Source: JANNAT01 sp031384605 | GTDB lineage: Bacteria > Pseudomonadota > Alphaproteobacteria > Rhodobacterales > Rhodobacteraceae | DNA length: 58,527 bases | Direction of reading: 5' to 3' | Assembly (NCBI GenBank): GCA_031384605.1 | Contig: JANNAT010000137.1 | Location: 1-58,527 of the forward strand | Shown: in pieces, positions 1-8,951 of the stretch | Position numbering within the stretch: the stretch's first letter is position 1 | Layout: every line of letters begins with the position of its first letter | The notes under the pieces: generated by a model | Databases searched by the model: none | Told to the model about the DNA's origin: nothing | The model's input: only the letters and a program-made list of their open reading frames with translations | Made by a program: the position numbers and the translations under genes

Positions 1-2
1 TG

Positions 3-224
3 CCGATTGCCTTTGGCCTCAACCTGGAACTGCTGAACCACGAAACCACCTTTGGCGCACCCTCGACGCAATGGTGGATTTCGCTGTCGTCGGCCATCGT
101 GTTTGGTCTGGCCTTTGCCACCGTGCTGACGCTGATCGTGACACCGTCGATGCTGATGCTGGTGACGCGGGAAAACGGGGTAAAGCTGCGCTGGTTCGGC
201 TGGTTCCGGCGGCGGACTGCGTAG
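3..224 (+). CDS. C-terminal end of an RND-family efflux transporter (5' end outside window)
   Basis: The first 73 codons are open from the window edge to a TAG stop. They contain a hydrophobic stretch (WISLSSAIVFGLAFATVL) followed by LIVTPSMLMLV and a basic tail ending FRRRTA. This matches the last transmembrane helix and cytoplasmic tail of AcrB/MdtF-like resistance-nodulation-division pumps, where a VTPxL motif precedes the end of the protein. The pump would sit in the inner membrane and work with a periplasmic adaptor that must lie upstream of the window. Substrate cannot be inferred from this fragment. Confidence 0.8.
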   Translation, partial: PIAFGLNLELLNHETTFGAPSTQWWISLSSAIVFGLAFATVLTLIVTPSMLMLVTRENGVKLRWFGWFRRRTA

Positions 225-461
225 TTATTTGTAATTTTCGCGCCTGTCGCCAAATGCCCGCACCCGCCTGCGCCACGCGCGGTAACTGCCGGGTTTCAAC
301 GTCTTGCGCATCAGCGCCTTGACCTGATCGGGCGATACCCCATGCAGGCTGCGGATATTGTCGAAACTGGTAAAATCGCTCAGCGCCATTTCGATGATCT
401 CTGAGAGGGCGGCTTCGGTCAGCATGTCGGTCGGCGGTGGCAATTCAATTTCCTTCACCAT
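225..461 (-). CDS. DUF2805 / TIGR03643 family small protein
   Basis: A 78-residue soluble protein, normal length for the DUF2805 (TIGR03643) family. The core LTEAALSEIIEMALSD, the central HGVSPDQVKALMRKTLKPGS and the closing YRAWRRRVRAFGDRRENYK fit the family pattern of a short helical domain with an L-x-R-x-x-L-K-P-x-S motif and a basic C terminus. The layout resembles a helix-turn-helix, but no function is established for the family. It converges on the RND gene with no spacer, its stop abutting the RND stop. Confidence 0.75.
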   Translation of the reverse strand: MVKEIELPPPTDMLTEAALSEIIEMALSDFTSFDNIRSLHGVSPDQVKALMRKTLKPGSYRAWRRRVRAFGDRRENYK

Positions 462-601
462 GAGGCACCTTGCGAATGTAGGGCCCTTGGAAAAATGCCA
501 AGTGCCGGGTTAAAATCTTTGAGAAGGGATGAAGAATTGGCACCTCGCCCGACGTGTCGCCAATCCCTTGATGAAGGCCAACACCAAATGCGGCCGGCAG
601 A

Positions 602-1260
602 ATGACCAACGCTGCCGAAACCCCCCGCCCGCACCGTGCTGTGCCCGGCGTTGCCAGTCTTTTGCGCCTGTCACGCCAATTGCCCGCCAGCCTTGATGTG
701 GCCGCGCTTTGGCGCATTCTTGGCCGATACGCCTGACTTTCTGCTGCCCCGTATGCCCGCCGATCGAAGCACCATCGACGTGCTGGCAATGGATTACATC
801 GACTGCCTTGCACATGGGTCGGTAACCGACGCCCCGCAGGCCGACCGTGACCGCATCAGGACGCTGCTGACTGGCCTGCTGCTGCGAGAGTTGTTCTCGC
901 TTCATCTGATGCAAACCGATCCGAATTTCGCCAACGACCGCTATAATCTTGCGACCAACCAACTGGTTTTGCTGGATTTTGGGGCATCTTGTGAATTTGC
1001 AGGGGAAATCGTGCAAGGTTTCCGCAGCCTGATGATTGCCGGGATGGATGGCGATCACCAAGGCGCGCGCCAAGTCATGTTGCGCATCGGGTTTTTTGAT
1101 GCCCAAAACCCGTTGAGATATCAAGATATGGTTGCTGCGATGTTTGATCTGGCAATGCAGCCTTTGCGACAGGATTCGGCGTTCGATTTTGGTAGCACCG
1201 ATCCGGCAACACGGCTGCGCGATATGGAGCAGGAATTGGGGGTTGCGCGCCCTTTGGAAA
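602..1260 (+). pseudogene. Remnant of an ABC1/UbiB (AarF) kinase-like gene
   Basis: Two frames together give the second half of an ABC1 atypical kinase. From 602 to 736 one frame reads VASLLRLSRQLPASLDVA and then stops. The next frame resumes with RFGAFLADTPDFLLPR, then VLAMDYID, LLLRELFSLHLMQTDPNFAN (catalytic-loop region) and LVLLDFGA (the DFG metal-binding motif). In intact relatives about 25-30 residues separate the two pieces, so an internal deletion changed the frame. The N-terminal half (P-loop, KxGQ motif) is missing, and similarity fades near position 1260 before the lytic transglycosylase terminator side begins. I conclude this is a dead gene. A frame continues to 1424 but overlaps the neighbouring gene on the other strand. 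Confidence 0.75.
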
Positions 1261-1308
1261 CCGACCGTGGGGCAAAAAATTTTAGACTAAAATATTTCAC
1301 CGTGCCCC

Positions 1309-3264
1309 CTACTGCCCGGTTAATTCTGCCAAAATCCGCACGGGCCCGGCCTGACCTTTCAACTGCGCGCGGTAAATCACCACGCCTTCGGCCACGCGCA
1401 TTACATAGGTTCGGGTTTCGGTGAATGGAATGGTTTCCACCCAATCAACCACATCCACATCCGCCGATCGTGGATCGCCAAATTCTGCCATCCACTTTTT
1501 GGGCCGCCCTGGCCCCGCGTTATATCCCGACGCAATCAGCGTAATCGCGGGGCCAAACTGATCCGCCAGATCGCGCAGATAGGTGGATCCGATGCGCACG
1601 TTAAACGGCGGATCAATCGTCAGCCGGGCTGTGGTAAACTCTTCACCCAAGCCCTTGGCCACCGTTTGCGCCGTGGCGGGCATCACTTGCATCAAACCGC
1701 GTGCCCCTGCAGGGCTTTGCGCCGCAGGATCAAATTCGCTTTCGCGCCGCGAGATTGCCAAGGCCAAGGCGCGACTGACAGGCAACCCGTCGGGCACCAT
1801 TTCGGTGATCGGGTAATACGACCGCGCCAGAATAACCCCGCGTTCGGCGGCGGCTTTGGCAATGACCAAGGCGATGTGCGGCTCGTTCATCCGCAGGGCC
1901 AGATCGGCCAGTTGTTCCAACTCGGCCCCATCCAGACTTTCCGCCAGATGCAGAAAGAACCGTTTCGACAGCGTGCGATCGCCTGCATCCGCCAGCAATC
2001 GCGCGGCGGCCAGCACGGATGATCCTGCAAAGGCTGATGTCTTCCATCCCGGCCCTGCGTCACCGACAGTTACCAAAGCTGCATCCAGCGACAGGCCCAA
2101 CCGTTCCGCCGATAGCAGCCCGTAATAAGATGTCTGAAACCGCGCCGCCGATTGATACGCGGACTGCGCCCCCTCTGCGTCACCTTTGGCCTGAAGGGCA
2201 CGGCCCGTCCAATACTCGGCGCGCGCCAGACTGATGGGCGTGACAACGGCGTCTTTCAACCGGGCAAAATGTTTCAGCGCGGCATCGGGATTGTCCAGTT
2301 TGCGCAACGCGATAAAGCCTGCCAGAAACTCCAGATCGGCATAATCAGTGCCGCTGGTCAACTGATGCATCGCAGCCACCTTATAAGCGTTTTGGGCTTG
2401 GCCCTTGCGCATCAGATACCGCGCCAATGTGGCCCGCCGTTCCGCCCAAGCCGCCGGATCGCCCAAACTGGCCGCCGTGGTGCTGCGCTCAACGATCAGG
2501 GTTGTGGCATCATCATAACGATCCGCCCGCATCCGGTAAGTAAACCGCGCCTGTGCCAAACCGGGATCACCCGCCAAATCCTTTGGCACGGCTTCTACCA
2601 GTTTTGGTGCATCGGGCGCATCGGCCGCCAATGCCAGGCGGGCGTTTGCCAAGGCACGCCAGTCGGGCGACACGTGCGGCAACATCCGCAACGCCTCGGC
2701 GCGGCGTCCGCCTTCCCACAATATGCGGTCCAGCCGCACTTCATGCGCCACGGCCAGACTATCGCCCATCAGCGCCAGCATCGCATCTTCATCCTCGGCG
2801 GTGAATTTCAGATCGGTCCAGGTGCGAAAGGCTTCGGTTTCCGCTGCATCGCGCTGGCCCGACTGCACCAAGGCCCGCACAAGGGCGACCGCGCCCAGCC
2901 CGGTGCCCGGTTGATCAGCGCCAAAATACGCGATCACGCGGGCCGGATCGGTTGACCGCGCCACCGCCACTTCGCCCTTTTCTTTCAACAACGCCAAGCC
3001 CGGCCAATCGCGGCGGCGCGCCAAAAACGCCTCATATTCACCCAGCATCCCTTGCGCCGCGCGAAGGCGCTGCCATTCGATGATGTCCGCGCCAACAGCG
3101 CCCGCATCTGCCGCCGCAGATTGGGCGGCGGGCCAGTCCTGTGCGGCCGCCAGATCAAGGGCTGTGCGCAACGCAGCGGCCTCATCCGCCAAAGCAGGTG
3201 ACGATGCCCCCACCAATGCGGCAACCAACATCAAACGGCGAAAAATCGGGGCAAATCGGATCAT
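1309..3264 (-). CDS. Soluble lytic murein transglycosylase (Slt70-like)
   Basis: This 651-residue exported enzyme cleaves the MurNAc-GlcNAc bond of peptidoglycan, forming 1,6-anhydro ends in the periplasm. A signal peptide ends around ALADEAAA (residue 27). A long Ala-rich helical superhelix with TPR-like repeats follows (roughly residues 30-460). The C-terminal goose-lysozyme fold has the usual motifs: SRRESEFDP with the catalytic Glu near residue 505, GARGLMQVMPATA, and ASGYNAGPGR. Length and order match Slt70. It is transcribed away from dapA across a 176-base divergent gap. Confidence 0.93.
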   Translation of the reverse strand: MIRFAPIFRRLMLVAALVGASSPALADEAAALRTALDLAAAQDWPAAQSAAADAGAVGADIIEWQRLRAAQGMLGEYEAFLARRRDWPGLALLKEKGEVAVARSTDPARVIAYFGADQPGTGLGAVALVRALVQSGQRDAAETEAFRTWTDLKFTAEDEDAMLALMGDSLAVAHEVRLDRILWEGGRRAEALRMLPHVSPDWRALANARLALAADAPDAPKLVEAVPKDLAGDPGLAQARFTYRMRADRYDDATTLIVERSTTAASLGDPAAWAERRATLARYLMRKGQAQNAYKVAAMHQLTSGTDYADLEFLAGFIALRKLDNPDAALKHFARLKDAVVTPISLARAEYWTGRALQAKGDAEGAQSAYQSAARFQTSYYGLLSAERLGLSLDAALVTVGDAGPGWKTSAFAGSSVLAAARLLADAGDRTLSKRFFLHLAESLDGAELEQLADLALRMNEPHIALVIAKAAAERGVILARSYYPITEMVPDGLPVSRALALAISRRESEFDPAAQSPAGARGLMQVMPATAQTVAKGLGEEFTTARLTIDPPFNVRIGSTYLRDLADQFGPAITLIASGYNAGPGRPKKWMAEFGDPRSADVDVVDWVETIPFTETRTYVMRVAEGVVIYRAQLKGQAGPVRILAELTGQ

Positions 3265-3440
3265 GGATGCGAGTCTGCCCCACGCTTCGCCCTCTCACAA
3301 CCCACAACCACGTCATTGCGGGGGCAATCCGGCAATTCGCCGCCCAAGCCGTGCTTGGCAAAGGCGGGGGCTGCGGTTAGGTAGAGCACGTTGAAACTTG
3401 GGCTTGTCTGCGGACCGCCCCACTATAGGAGATGCGTGCC

Positions 3441-4313
3441 ATGATCAAAGGGTCCCTTCCCGCCTTGGTAACGCCGTTCAAGAACGGCGAACTTGATCTG
3501 GATACGCTGAAAAAACTGGTGGACTGGCATATCGCTGAAGGGTCAACAGGACTGGTTCCGGTTGGCACCACGGGCGAAAGCCCCACGCTTAGCCACGCCG
3601 AACATCAGCGCGTGATCGAAGTGGTGGTGCAAACCGTCGCCGGGCGGGTGCCGGTGATTGCGGGTGCTGGATCGAACAACACTGTCGAAGGCATCAGCCT
3701 GATCCAGTTTGCCGAACGGGTGGGGGCGACGGCGGCGCTGGTGGTCACGCCTTATTACAACAAACCCACCCAGGCCGGCCTGATCGCGCATTATACAGCC
3801 CTGCACGACTGCTGCACCCTTCCGATCATCATCTACAACATTCCGGGCCGGTCGGTGGTGGATATGTCGCCCGAAACCATGGGCGTGCTGGCAAAGCTGC
3901 CCCGGATCATCGGGGTCAAGGATGCCACCGGCAAGATTGAACGTGTCAGCCAACAGCGCGCCACCTGCGGGGCCGATTTCATTCAACTGTCGGGCGAAGA
4001 TGCCACGGCGCTGGGGTTCAATGCGCATGGCGGGGTGGGGTGCATTTCCGTCACCGCCAACGTCGCCCCGCGCCTGTGCGCCGAATTTCAGGCGGCCACC
4101 CTGAACGGCGATTACGCAAAGGCGCTCGAATACCAAGACCGCCTGATGCCGCTGCATGATGCGATCTTTATCGAACCGGGTCTGGTGTCTGCCAAATACT
4201 GCCTGTCCCTGCTGGGCCTGTGCAGTGACGAAGTGCGCCTGCCATTGGTGGGCTTGACGGATGGCGCAAAGGTCAAACTGCAAGCCGCAATGCGGCACGC
4301 GGGGCTGATCTGA
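3441..4313 (+). CDS. dapA: 4-hydroxy-tetrahydrodipicolinate synthase
   Basis: Condenses pyruvate and aspartate semialdehyde, the first committed step to diaminopimelate and lysine. The 290-residue protein has GTTGESPTL for substrate binding, Tyr132 in IIIYNIPGR, and the Schiff-base Lys160 in IIGVKDATG, all in the expected TIM-barrel order. I chose the ATG at 3441 because AGGAG at 3427-3431 lies nine bases upstream; the in-frame ATG at 3432 would touch the ribosome binding site. dapF, a later enzyme of the same pathway, is elsewhere in the window at 53.5 kb. Confidence 0.96.
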   Translation: MIKGSLPALVTPFKNGELDLDTLKKLVDWHIAEGSTGLVPVGTTGESPTLSHAEHQRVIEVVVQTVAGRVPVIAGAGSNNTVEGISLIQFAERVGATAALVVTPYYNKPTQAGLIAHYTALHDCCTLPIIIYNIPGRSVVDMSPETMGVLAKLPRIIGVKDATGKIERVSQQRATCGADFIQLSGEDATALGFNAHGGVGCISVTANVAPRLCAEFQAATLNGDYAKALEYQDRLMPLHDAIFIEPGLVSAKYCLSLLGLCSDEVRLPLVGLTDGAKVKLQAAMRHAGLI

Positions 4314-4410
4314 CCCATCGCATACGGTGATGGCGCGCTTCAAAAGAGGTCATTTCCCTTAAGGCAGGGGGCATGCAACACAGGCTGGGTCATACGGAAA
4401 GGACCAAGCC

Positions 4411-5250
4411 ATGTCTTTGCTGCGCCTCGCCGCCTTTGCTGCCGAAACCGGGGGCGGAAATCCTGCGGGGGTGCATCTGTCTGATGCCCTGCCGTTACCC
4501 GTCCGGATGCAGGCGATTGCTGCCGACGTCGGCTATTCTGAAACGGCCTTCGCCGCACCCGAAGGCGATGGCTGGCGGGTTCGCTATTATTCGCCACTGG
4601 CCGAAGTGGCGTTTTGTGGCCATGCAACAATTGCATTGGGGGCCGCCTTGGGTCAGCGGTTCGGTGCGGGCCGGTTTGCGTTGAACCTCACGAACGGCGC
4701 TATTTCGGTAACGGTGGATGAAAACGTAAATGGCTGGCAGGCGACGCTGTCGTCGCCGCCCACCCATTCGGCCTTATTACAGCCGGGTCTTGCAGCACAG
4801 CTGATGAGCCTGTTCAATATCGCCCCCCAAGACCTTGACCCGCGCTTGCCTGCCCTGCGCGCGCATGGTGGGGTGGATCACGCCGTGTTCACTCTGCGTG
4901 ACCGCAGGCAACTGGCCGCCATGTCCTATCCCTTTGATCCGATGCGCGATCTGATGACATCGGCAGGTCTGACCACGGTCAGCCTGTTGTATATCGCGGC
5001 CCCGCTGGCTTTTGTCGCGCGCAATGCCTTTGCCATTGGCGGGGTGATCGAAGATCCGGCAACTGGCGCTGCAGCGGCGGCCCTTGGCGGCGCATTGGTC
5101 GATCTTCGCTGGCCAGAACTTGCGGCAAGCGGAACCTTCCATATCCGGCAGGGCGAAGATATGGGCGCGCCGTCTGATCTTACTGTCACCGTAACCGGGC
5201 GCGCGGGCGATCCTGTTGCGGTCAGCGGGGCAGTCCGCGCCATCGGATGA
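4411..5250 (+). CDS. PhzF-family isomerase/epimerase-like protein
   Basis: A 279-residue protein with the diaminopimelate-epimerase-like double fold. The N-terminal signature GGGNPAGV, the catalytic-Glu motif YSETAF, and YYSPLAEVAFCGHATIALG are diagnostic for PhzF. The second half carries GGVIEDPATGAAAAALGG, the mirror-image glycine-rich motif. Family members catalyse isomerisations such as the phenazine precursor step, but most genomic copies have no assigned substrate and no phenazine genes lie nearby. AAGGA about eight bases upstream supports the ATG. It is likely co-transcribed with the DMT exporter that follows. Confidence 0.9.
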   Translation: MSLLRLAAFAAETGGGNPAGVHLSDALPLPVRMQAIAADVGYSETAFAAPEGDGWRVRYYSPLAEVAFCGHATIALGAALGQRFGAGRFALNLTNGAISVTVDENVNGWQATLSSPPTHSALLQPGLAAQLMSLFNIAPQDLDPRLPALRAHGGVDHAVFTLRDRRQLAAMSYPFDPMRDLMTSAGLTTVSLLYIAAPLAFVARNAFAIGGVIEDPATGAAAAALGGALVDLRWPELAASGTFHIRQGEDMGAPSDLTVTVTGRAGDPVAVSGAVRAIG

Positions 5251-5310
5251 TCCTTGACCCCACCTGCGGTTTGGATCAGGGATTGCCCCTTGCAAATTTG
5301 GATAGTCCCG

Positions 5311-6177
5311 ATGCCCCTTTCCACCAACCTGCGTGGCAGCCTGTGGATGGTGGCCTCTATGGCCGGGTTCGCCGTTGAGGATGCATTTATCAAATCTGTC
5401 GCAGGGGCAATTCCCCTAGGGCAGGTTGTTATGATGATGGGCCTGCTGGGGATAGCCGCGTTTTCGGTTGTGGCGTTGCTGAACGGCGAGGCGCCTGTCC
5501 CGCGCGCGATCGCGTCCCGCACCATGGCGATCCGGTCAGGGTTCGAAGTCACAGGCAGGTTGTTTTATGCACTGGCGATTGCGCTGACGCCAATTTCGGT
5601 GGCCTCGGCCATTTTGCAAGCGTCACCTTTGGTGGTGGTGCTGGGTGCCGCCCTGATCTTTGGTGAAAAGGTTGGGCTGCGGCGGTGGATCATCATTCTG
5701 GTGGGGTTTTGCGGTGTGCTGGTCATCTTGCGCCCCGGCCTTGCGGGGTTTGATGCCCTGTCGATCCTTGCCCTGATCGGGATGCTGGGGTTTTCGGGCC
5801 GCGATCTGGCCACCCGCGCGGCCCCACCCAGCCTGTCAAACGCGCAGTTGGGGGTGGCAGGGTTTGTGATGCTGACACTGGCGGGGGTGATCATTCTGGC
5901 AGTGACGGGCGGGGCGGTGGTGCCGACGATGCCGGTGCTGGCCAAAATTCTGGCGGCTGCGGTGTTTGGCGTGCTGGGCTATGGCGCTATCACCCAAGCC
6001 ATGCGCACCGGCGAAGTGGCCGTGGTCACACCGTTCCGCTATACGCGGCTGTTGTTTGCGATGATCCTTGGCATCACGGTGTTTGGCGAACGCCCCGACG
6101 CCGCAACCCTGATCGGCAGCGCCATAATTGTCAGCTGCGGCGTGCTGATTCTGACCACAGGTCGCCGAATCGCCTGA
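5311..6177 (+). CDS. DMT-superfamily (EamA) transporter
   Basis: About 288 residues with ten predicted membrane helices in two EamA repeats. The first repeat includes FAVEDAFIKSVAG and GEKVGLRRWIIILVGFCGVL, the classic end of EamA repeat one (GE-x3-RR-W-G-x3-G); the second ends at FGERPDAATLIGSAIIV. An open frame begins at 5254, but the ATG at 5311 starts directly before the first helix and fits the family better. Substrate unknown; family members export amino acids or other metabolites. It is one of three EamA proteins in the window, not closely related to each other by eye. Confidence 0.88.
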   Translation: MPLSTNLRGSLWMVASMAGFAVEDAFIKSVAGAIPLGQVVMMMGLLGIAAFSVVALLNGEAPVPRAIASRTMAIRSGFEVTGRLFYALAIALTPISVASAILQASPLVVVLGAALIFGEKVGLRRWIIILVGFCGVLVILRPGLAGFDALSILALIGMLGFSGRDLATRAAPPSLSNAQLGVAGFVMLTLAGVIILAVTGGAVVPTMPVLAKILAAAVFGVLGYGAITQAMRTGEVAVVTPFRYTRLLFAMILGITVFGERPDAATLIGSAIIVSCGVLILTTGRRIA

Positions 6178-6384
6178 CCACGTCCGGCCCATTGTTGCTT
6201 AATCATCTGTTAATGCGTCCACAAATCCGCAGCGCCTCAGGCATTTCGCGGGAATTGTTTCCTGACTAGATCCAATGACAAACCCCTGACGCAGCCATGT
6301 CGAAATTATGTCAAAATCCGGGTGCTTGTTGGGCGGCAGGCAATCCACGCCGCCACATATCTTAACCCCAACAGGAGCCAACCG

Positions 6385-6990
6385 ATGTTCATGCAAGATT
6401 TCACCCGCCTTAGCGCTTTGTCCGTTCCTGCGACTGCGCCAGCGGCCTCCAGCATCGCCCCCGTCACCACAGGCCTGATTGCGGGCACTTTGCTGGAAAC
6501 CCGCGCAGGCTGGCAGCCCGTTGAAACCCTTCGTGTTGGCGATGCCGTGCAAACGCTGGACGGCGGATTGGCGCGTATTCTGGGGCTTGATCGCCGCGTT
6601 TTGCAGGCCGATGCCCAAACAACCGTGATCAAGATCAACGGTGGTTGCTATGATGCCTGCTCAGACCTGTTGGTATTGCCCGGCCAGCACCTTTTGTTGG
6701 ATGCTGTGGATGCCGCGCAAAGTGGCAGCGCGCCCTATGCGCTGATCGCCGCATTGGCGCTGCTGGGCACCCCCGGCGCACAGCGTCACGCCAACACCGA
6801 AGCCATCGAAATCATCACCCCGATGTTTGCAGACGAAGAAGTGGTTTATGCCAATTCGGGCCTTTTGTTGCATTGCCCCGGCATTGCCGATGGGGCGGGC
6901 CGCTATCCCGAAAACAGCTTTTTCCCCTGCCTTGATGCGACCGAGGCGCGCCATTTTATCCAAAGCCGCGCCGCCCGTTTCGCGGCATAA
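6385..6990 (+). CDS. Hint-domain (Hedgehog/intein-type) protein lacking the usual N-terminal Cys
   Basis: A 201-residue protein dominated by a Hint_2-type domain: GTLLETRAGWQPVETLRVGD (block A), VQTLDGG, and LVLPGQHLLLD (the block with the conserved His). Such proteins are common in Rhodobacteraceae and often form the C-terminal part of secreted proteins. Here the residue position normally held by a catalytic Cys before the A-G-T motif reads GLIAGT, with no Cys or Ser, so self-cleavage would not be expected. The start at 6385 is set by AGGAG at 6373-6377. No signal peptide is evident. Genomic role unknown. Confidence 0.8.
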   Translation: MFMQDFTRLSALSVPATAPAASSIAPVTTGLIAGTLLETRAGWQPVETLRVGDAVQTLDGGLARILGLDRRVLQADAQTTVIKINGGCYDACSDLLVLPGQHLLLDAVDAAQSGSAPYALIAALALLGTPGAQRHANTEAIEIITPMFADEEVVYANSGLLLHCPGIADGAGRYPENSFFPCLDATEARHFIQSRAARFAA

Positions 6991-7066
6991 CCCTTTCCAA
7001 TTCCCCGGGGCGCAACTTACGCCCCGGCTGGACTTTGCCCGCATCAACGCCTATCTCGGGCGGATC

Positions 7067-7549
7067 ATGGTCGAAAAATCTGATCCCAATTCCAAACTTA
7101 TCGCCGAAAATCGCCGCGCGCGGTTCGATTACGCCATCGAATCTGATCTTGAGGCTGGGATCATGCTGTTCGGATCCGAGGTTAAATCCCTGCGCATCGG
7201 CGGATCGAACATCGCCGAAAGCTATGCATCGGTTGAGGGCGGAGAGTTGTGGCTGATCAACGGCTATATCGCGCCCTATATTCAGGCGAAAATGTTCGGC
7301 CATGACGAACGCCGCCGCCGCAAGCTGTTGGTTTCCAAGAAAGAACTGTCGCGCCTTTGGAATGCGGTTGGCCGCGAAGGCATGACAATCGTGCCGATGA
7401 AGATGTATTTCAATGATCGCGGCATCGTCAAAATCAAACTTGGCGTGGCCAAGGGTAAAAAGCTGGCGGACAAGCGGGAAACGTCGGCGAAACGCGATTG
7501 GGATCGCCAGAAAGCCCGCATTATGAAGCAAGGCGCCAAGGGCATGTAG
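7067..7549 (+). CDS. smpB: SsrA-binding protein
   Basis: SmpB binds tmRNA and delivers it to stalled ribosomes for trans-translation. The 160-residue product starts MVEKSDPNSKLIAENRRARF, then shows GSEVKSLRIGGSNIAESYAS, the beta-barrel contact to the tRNA-like domain, and ends in a basic helix (KLADKRETSAKRDWDRQKAR) that enters the decoding centre. Length and sequence are typical. The frame is open further upstream, but family starts align to the ATG at 7067. The tmRNA gene itself was not found in the window. Confidence 0.95.
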   Translation: MVEKSDPNSKLIAENRRARFDYAIESDLEAGIMLFGSEVKSLRIGGSNIAESYASVEGGELWLINGYIAPYIQAKMFGHDERRRRKLLVSKKELSRLWNAVGREGMTIVPMKMYFNDRGIVKIKLGVAKGKKLADKRETSAKRDWDRQKARIMKQGAKGM

Positions 7550-7692
7550 GCCCACGCGCATGGAAACGTTGCCTGAAAGTTGATCATCTGCCAAAATTCT
7601 CCCTATCCGGTCTTGGCAGTGTGGCACAAAAAGAACCGGCAATCGCCTGACTGATAAACAGCAGGCACCCTTAGGGAAGGAATACTAGTATC

Positions 7693-7991
7693 ATGGATAT
7701 GAACCTTATCATCCAATTGGTTGCGGGCGCATTGGGCAGCAACGCAGCAGGGGCGATGCTGAAAACCTGAACCTTGGCACGATTGGAAACACGATTGCCG
7801 GTATCGTTGGCGGTGGTGCTGGCGGCCAGATTTTGGGCATGCTTGGCGGTGCGGGCGCTGCGGGTGCCACTGCCGCTGCGGGTGGCTTGGATGTAATGTC
7901 GATCCTATCATCGCTTGCATCGGGCGGTATTGGCAGTGGCGTGCTGATGGCGATCGCCGGCGTTGTCAAAAACATGATGGCCAAGTCGTAA
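7693..7991 (+). pseudogene. Frameshifted small Gly/Ala-rich membrane protein
   Basis: Starting from ATG 7693 with AGGGAAGG upstream, the frame reads MDMNLIIQLVAGALGSNAAG, then AMLKT and a stop at 7771. If one A is added to the A-run near 7764-7767, the protein continues NLNLGTIGNTIAGIVGGGAG and runs to a TAA at 7989-7991, giving about 98 residues with two hydrophobic glycine-rich segments. Similar short membrane proteins occur in other alphaproteobacteria, so the repaired version is probably the ancestral gene. Because a single base in a homopolymer is involved, a sequencing error is a serious alternative. Confidence 0.65.
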
Positions 7992-8087
7992 TTTTATTGC
8001 GCGGGCGCGCATCGCCACGCCCGTGCAACTCTTGCCTCACTGCCAGCTTGGGTTTAGGTGCTATGCATCACCCACACGAGGCAGCCG

Positions 8088-8948
8088 ATGTCCCCCCAAT
8101 TCAGTGATGATCCAAAAACGCTGGTGTCAACCGAATGGTTGGCGGCGCATCTGAAAGACCCCGATCTGCGGGTGCTGGATGCCAGTTGGTATTTGCCCGA
8201 CGCGGGCCGCAACGCCCGTGCCGAATACACCGCCGCCCATATTCCCGGCGCGCGGTTCTTTGATCTGGAAGAGATCGCGGATCACCGGTCTGCCCTGCCG
8301 CATATGGCACCGCCGCCTGAAAAATTCATCAGCCGGATGCGCGCAATGGGCGTGGGCGATGGCCATCAGGTGGTGATTTATGACGGCGCTGGGCTGTTTT
8401 CTGCCGCACGGGTCTGGTGGCTGTTTCGCCTGATGGGCAAAACATCCGTCGCCGTTCTGGATGGCGGAATGCCAAAATGGCTGGCCGAAGGCCGCGAAGT
8501 TGAAGACATGTCCCCCGTGCTGCGCGACCGCCACATGACGGTCAGCCGCCAGAACCAACTGGTCAAAGATGTCACTCAGGTCGCCCACGCCGCCAAACTG
8601 GCGGAGGCCGAGATTATCGACGCGCGCGCGCCAGCCCGGTTTCGCGGTGATGCCCCAGAACCGCGCGCAGGGTTGCGGGCGGGCCATATTCCGGGGTCCA
8701 AAAACGTGCCCTATGCCAGCGTGTTGAACGGCGACGGCACGATGAAACCGGTGGCCGACCTGCGCGCAGTGTTCGAAACCGCTGGCGTGAACTTGTCCAA
8801 ACCCGCGATCACCACTTGCGGATCAGGGGTTACGGCGGCGGTTCTCAGCCTTGCTTTCGAACGGATCGGCCACCGCAACCATGCGCTTTATGATGGGTCA
8901 TGGGCCGAATGGGGCATGTATGACGATCTTGGCGTCGCGAAAGGATAA
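8088..8948 (+). CDS. sseA: Rhodanese-type 3-mercaptopyruvate/thiosulfate sulfurtransferase
   Basis: A 286-residue two-domain rhodanese that moves sulfane sulfur from mercaptopyruvate or thiosulfate to an acceptor via a Cys persulfide. The first, inactive domain carries VLDASWYLP and AAHIPGARFFDLE; the second has AGHIPGSKNVPY and the active loop TTCGSGVTAAV with the persulfide Cys. The CGSGVTA loop favours mercaptopyruvate specificity. I chose the ATG at 8088 because family members start at a similar point before LVSTEWLAAHL. The aminotransferase gene begins three bases after the stop. Confidence 0.92.
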   Translation: MSPQFSDDPKTLVSTEWLAAHLKDPDLRVLDASWYLPDAGRNARAEYTAAHIPGARFFDLEEIADHRSALPHMAPPPEKFISRMRAMGVGDGHQVVIYDGAGLFSAARVWWLFRLMGKTSVAVLDGGMPKWLAEGREVEDMSPVLRDRHMTVSRQNQLVKDVTQVAHAAKLAEAEIIDARAPARFRGDAPEPRAGLRAGHIPGSKNVPYASVLNGDGTMKPVADLRAVFETAGVNLSKPAITTCGSGVTAAVLSLAFERIGHRNHALYDGSWAEWGMYDDLGVAKG

Positions 8949-8951
8949 CAT

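Noticed and set aside
3543..4343. 266-residue minus-strand open frame
   Set aside because: Shadow of dapA; His/Gln/Arg-rich product typical of antisense to GC-rich coding sequence.
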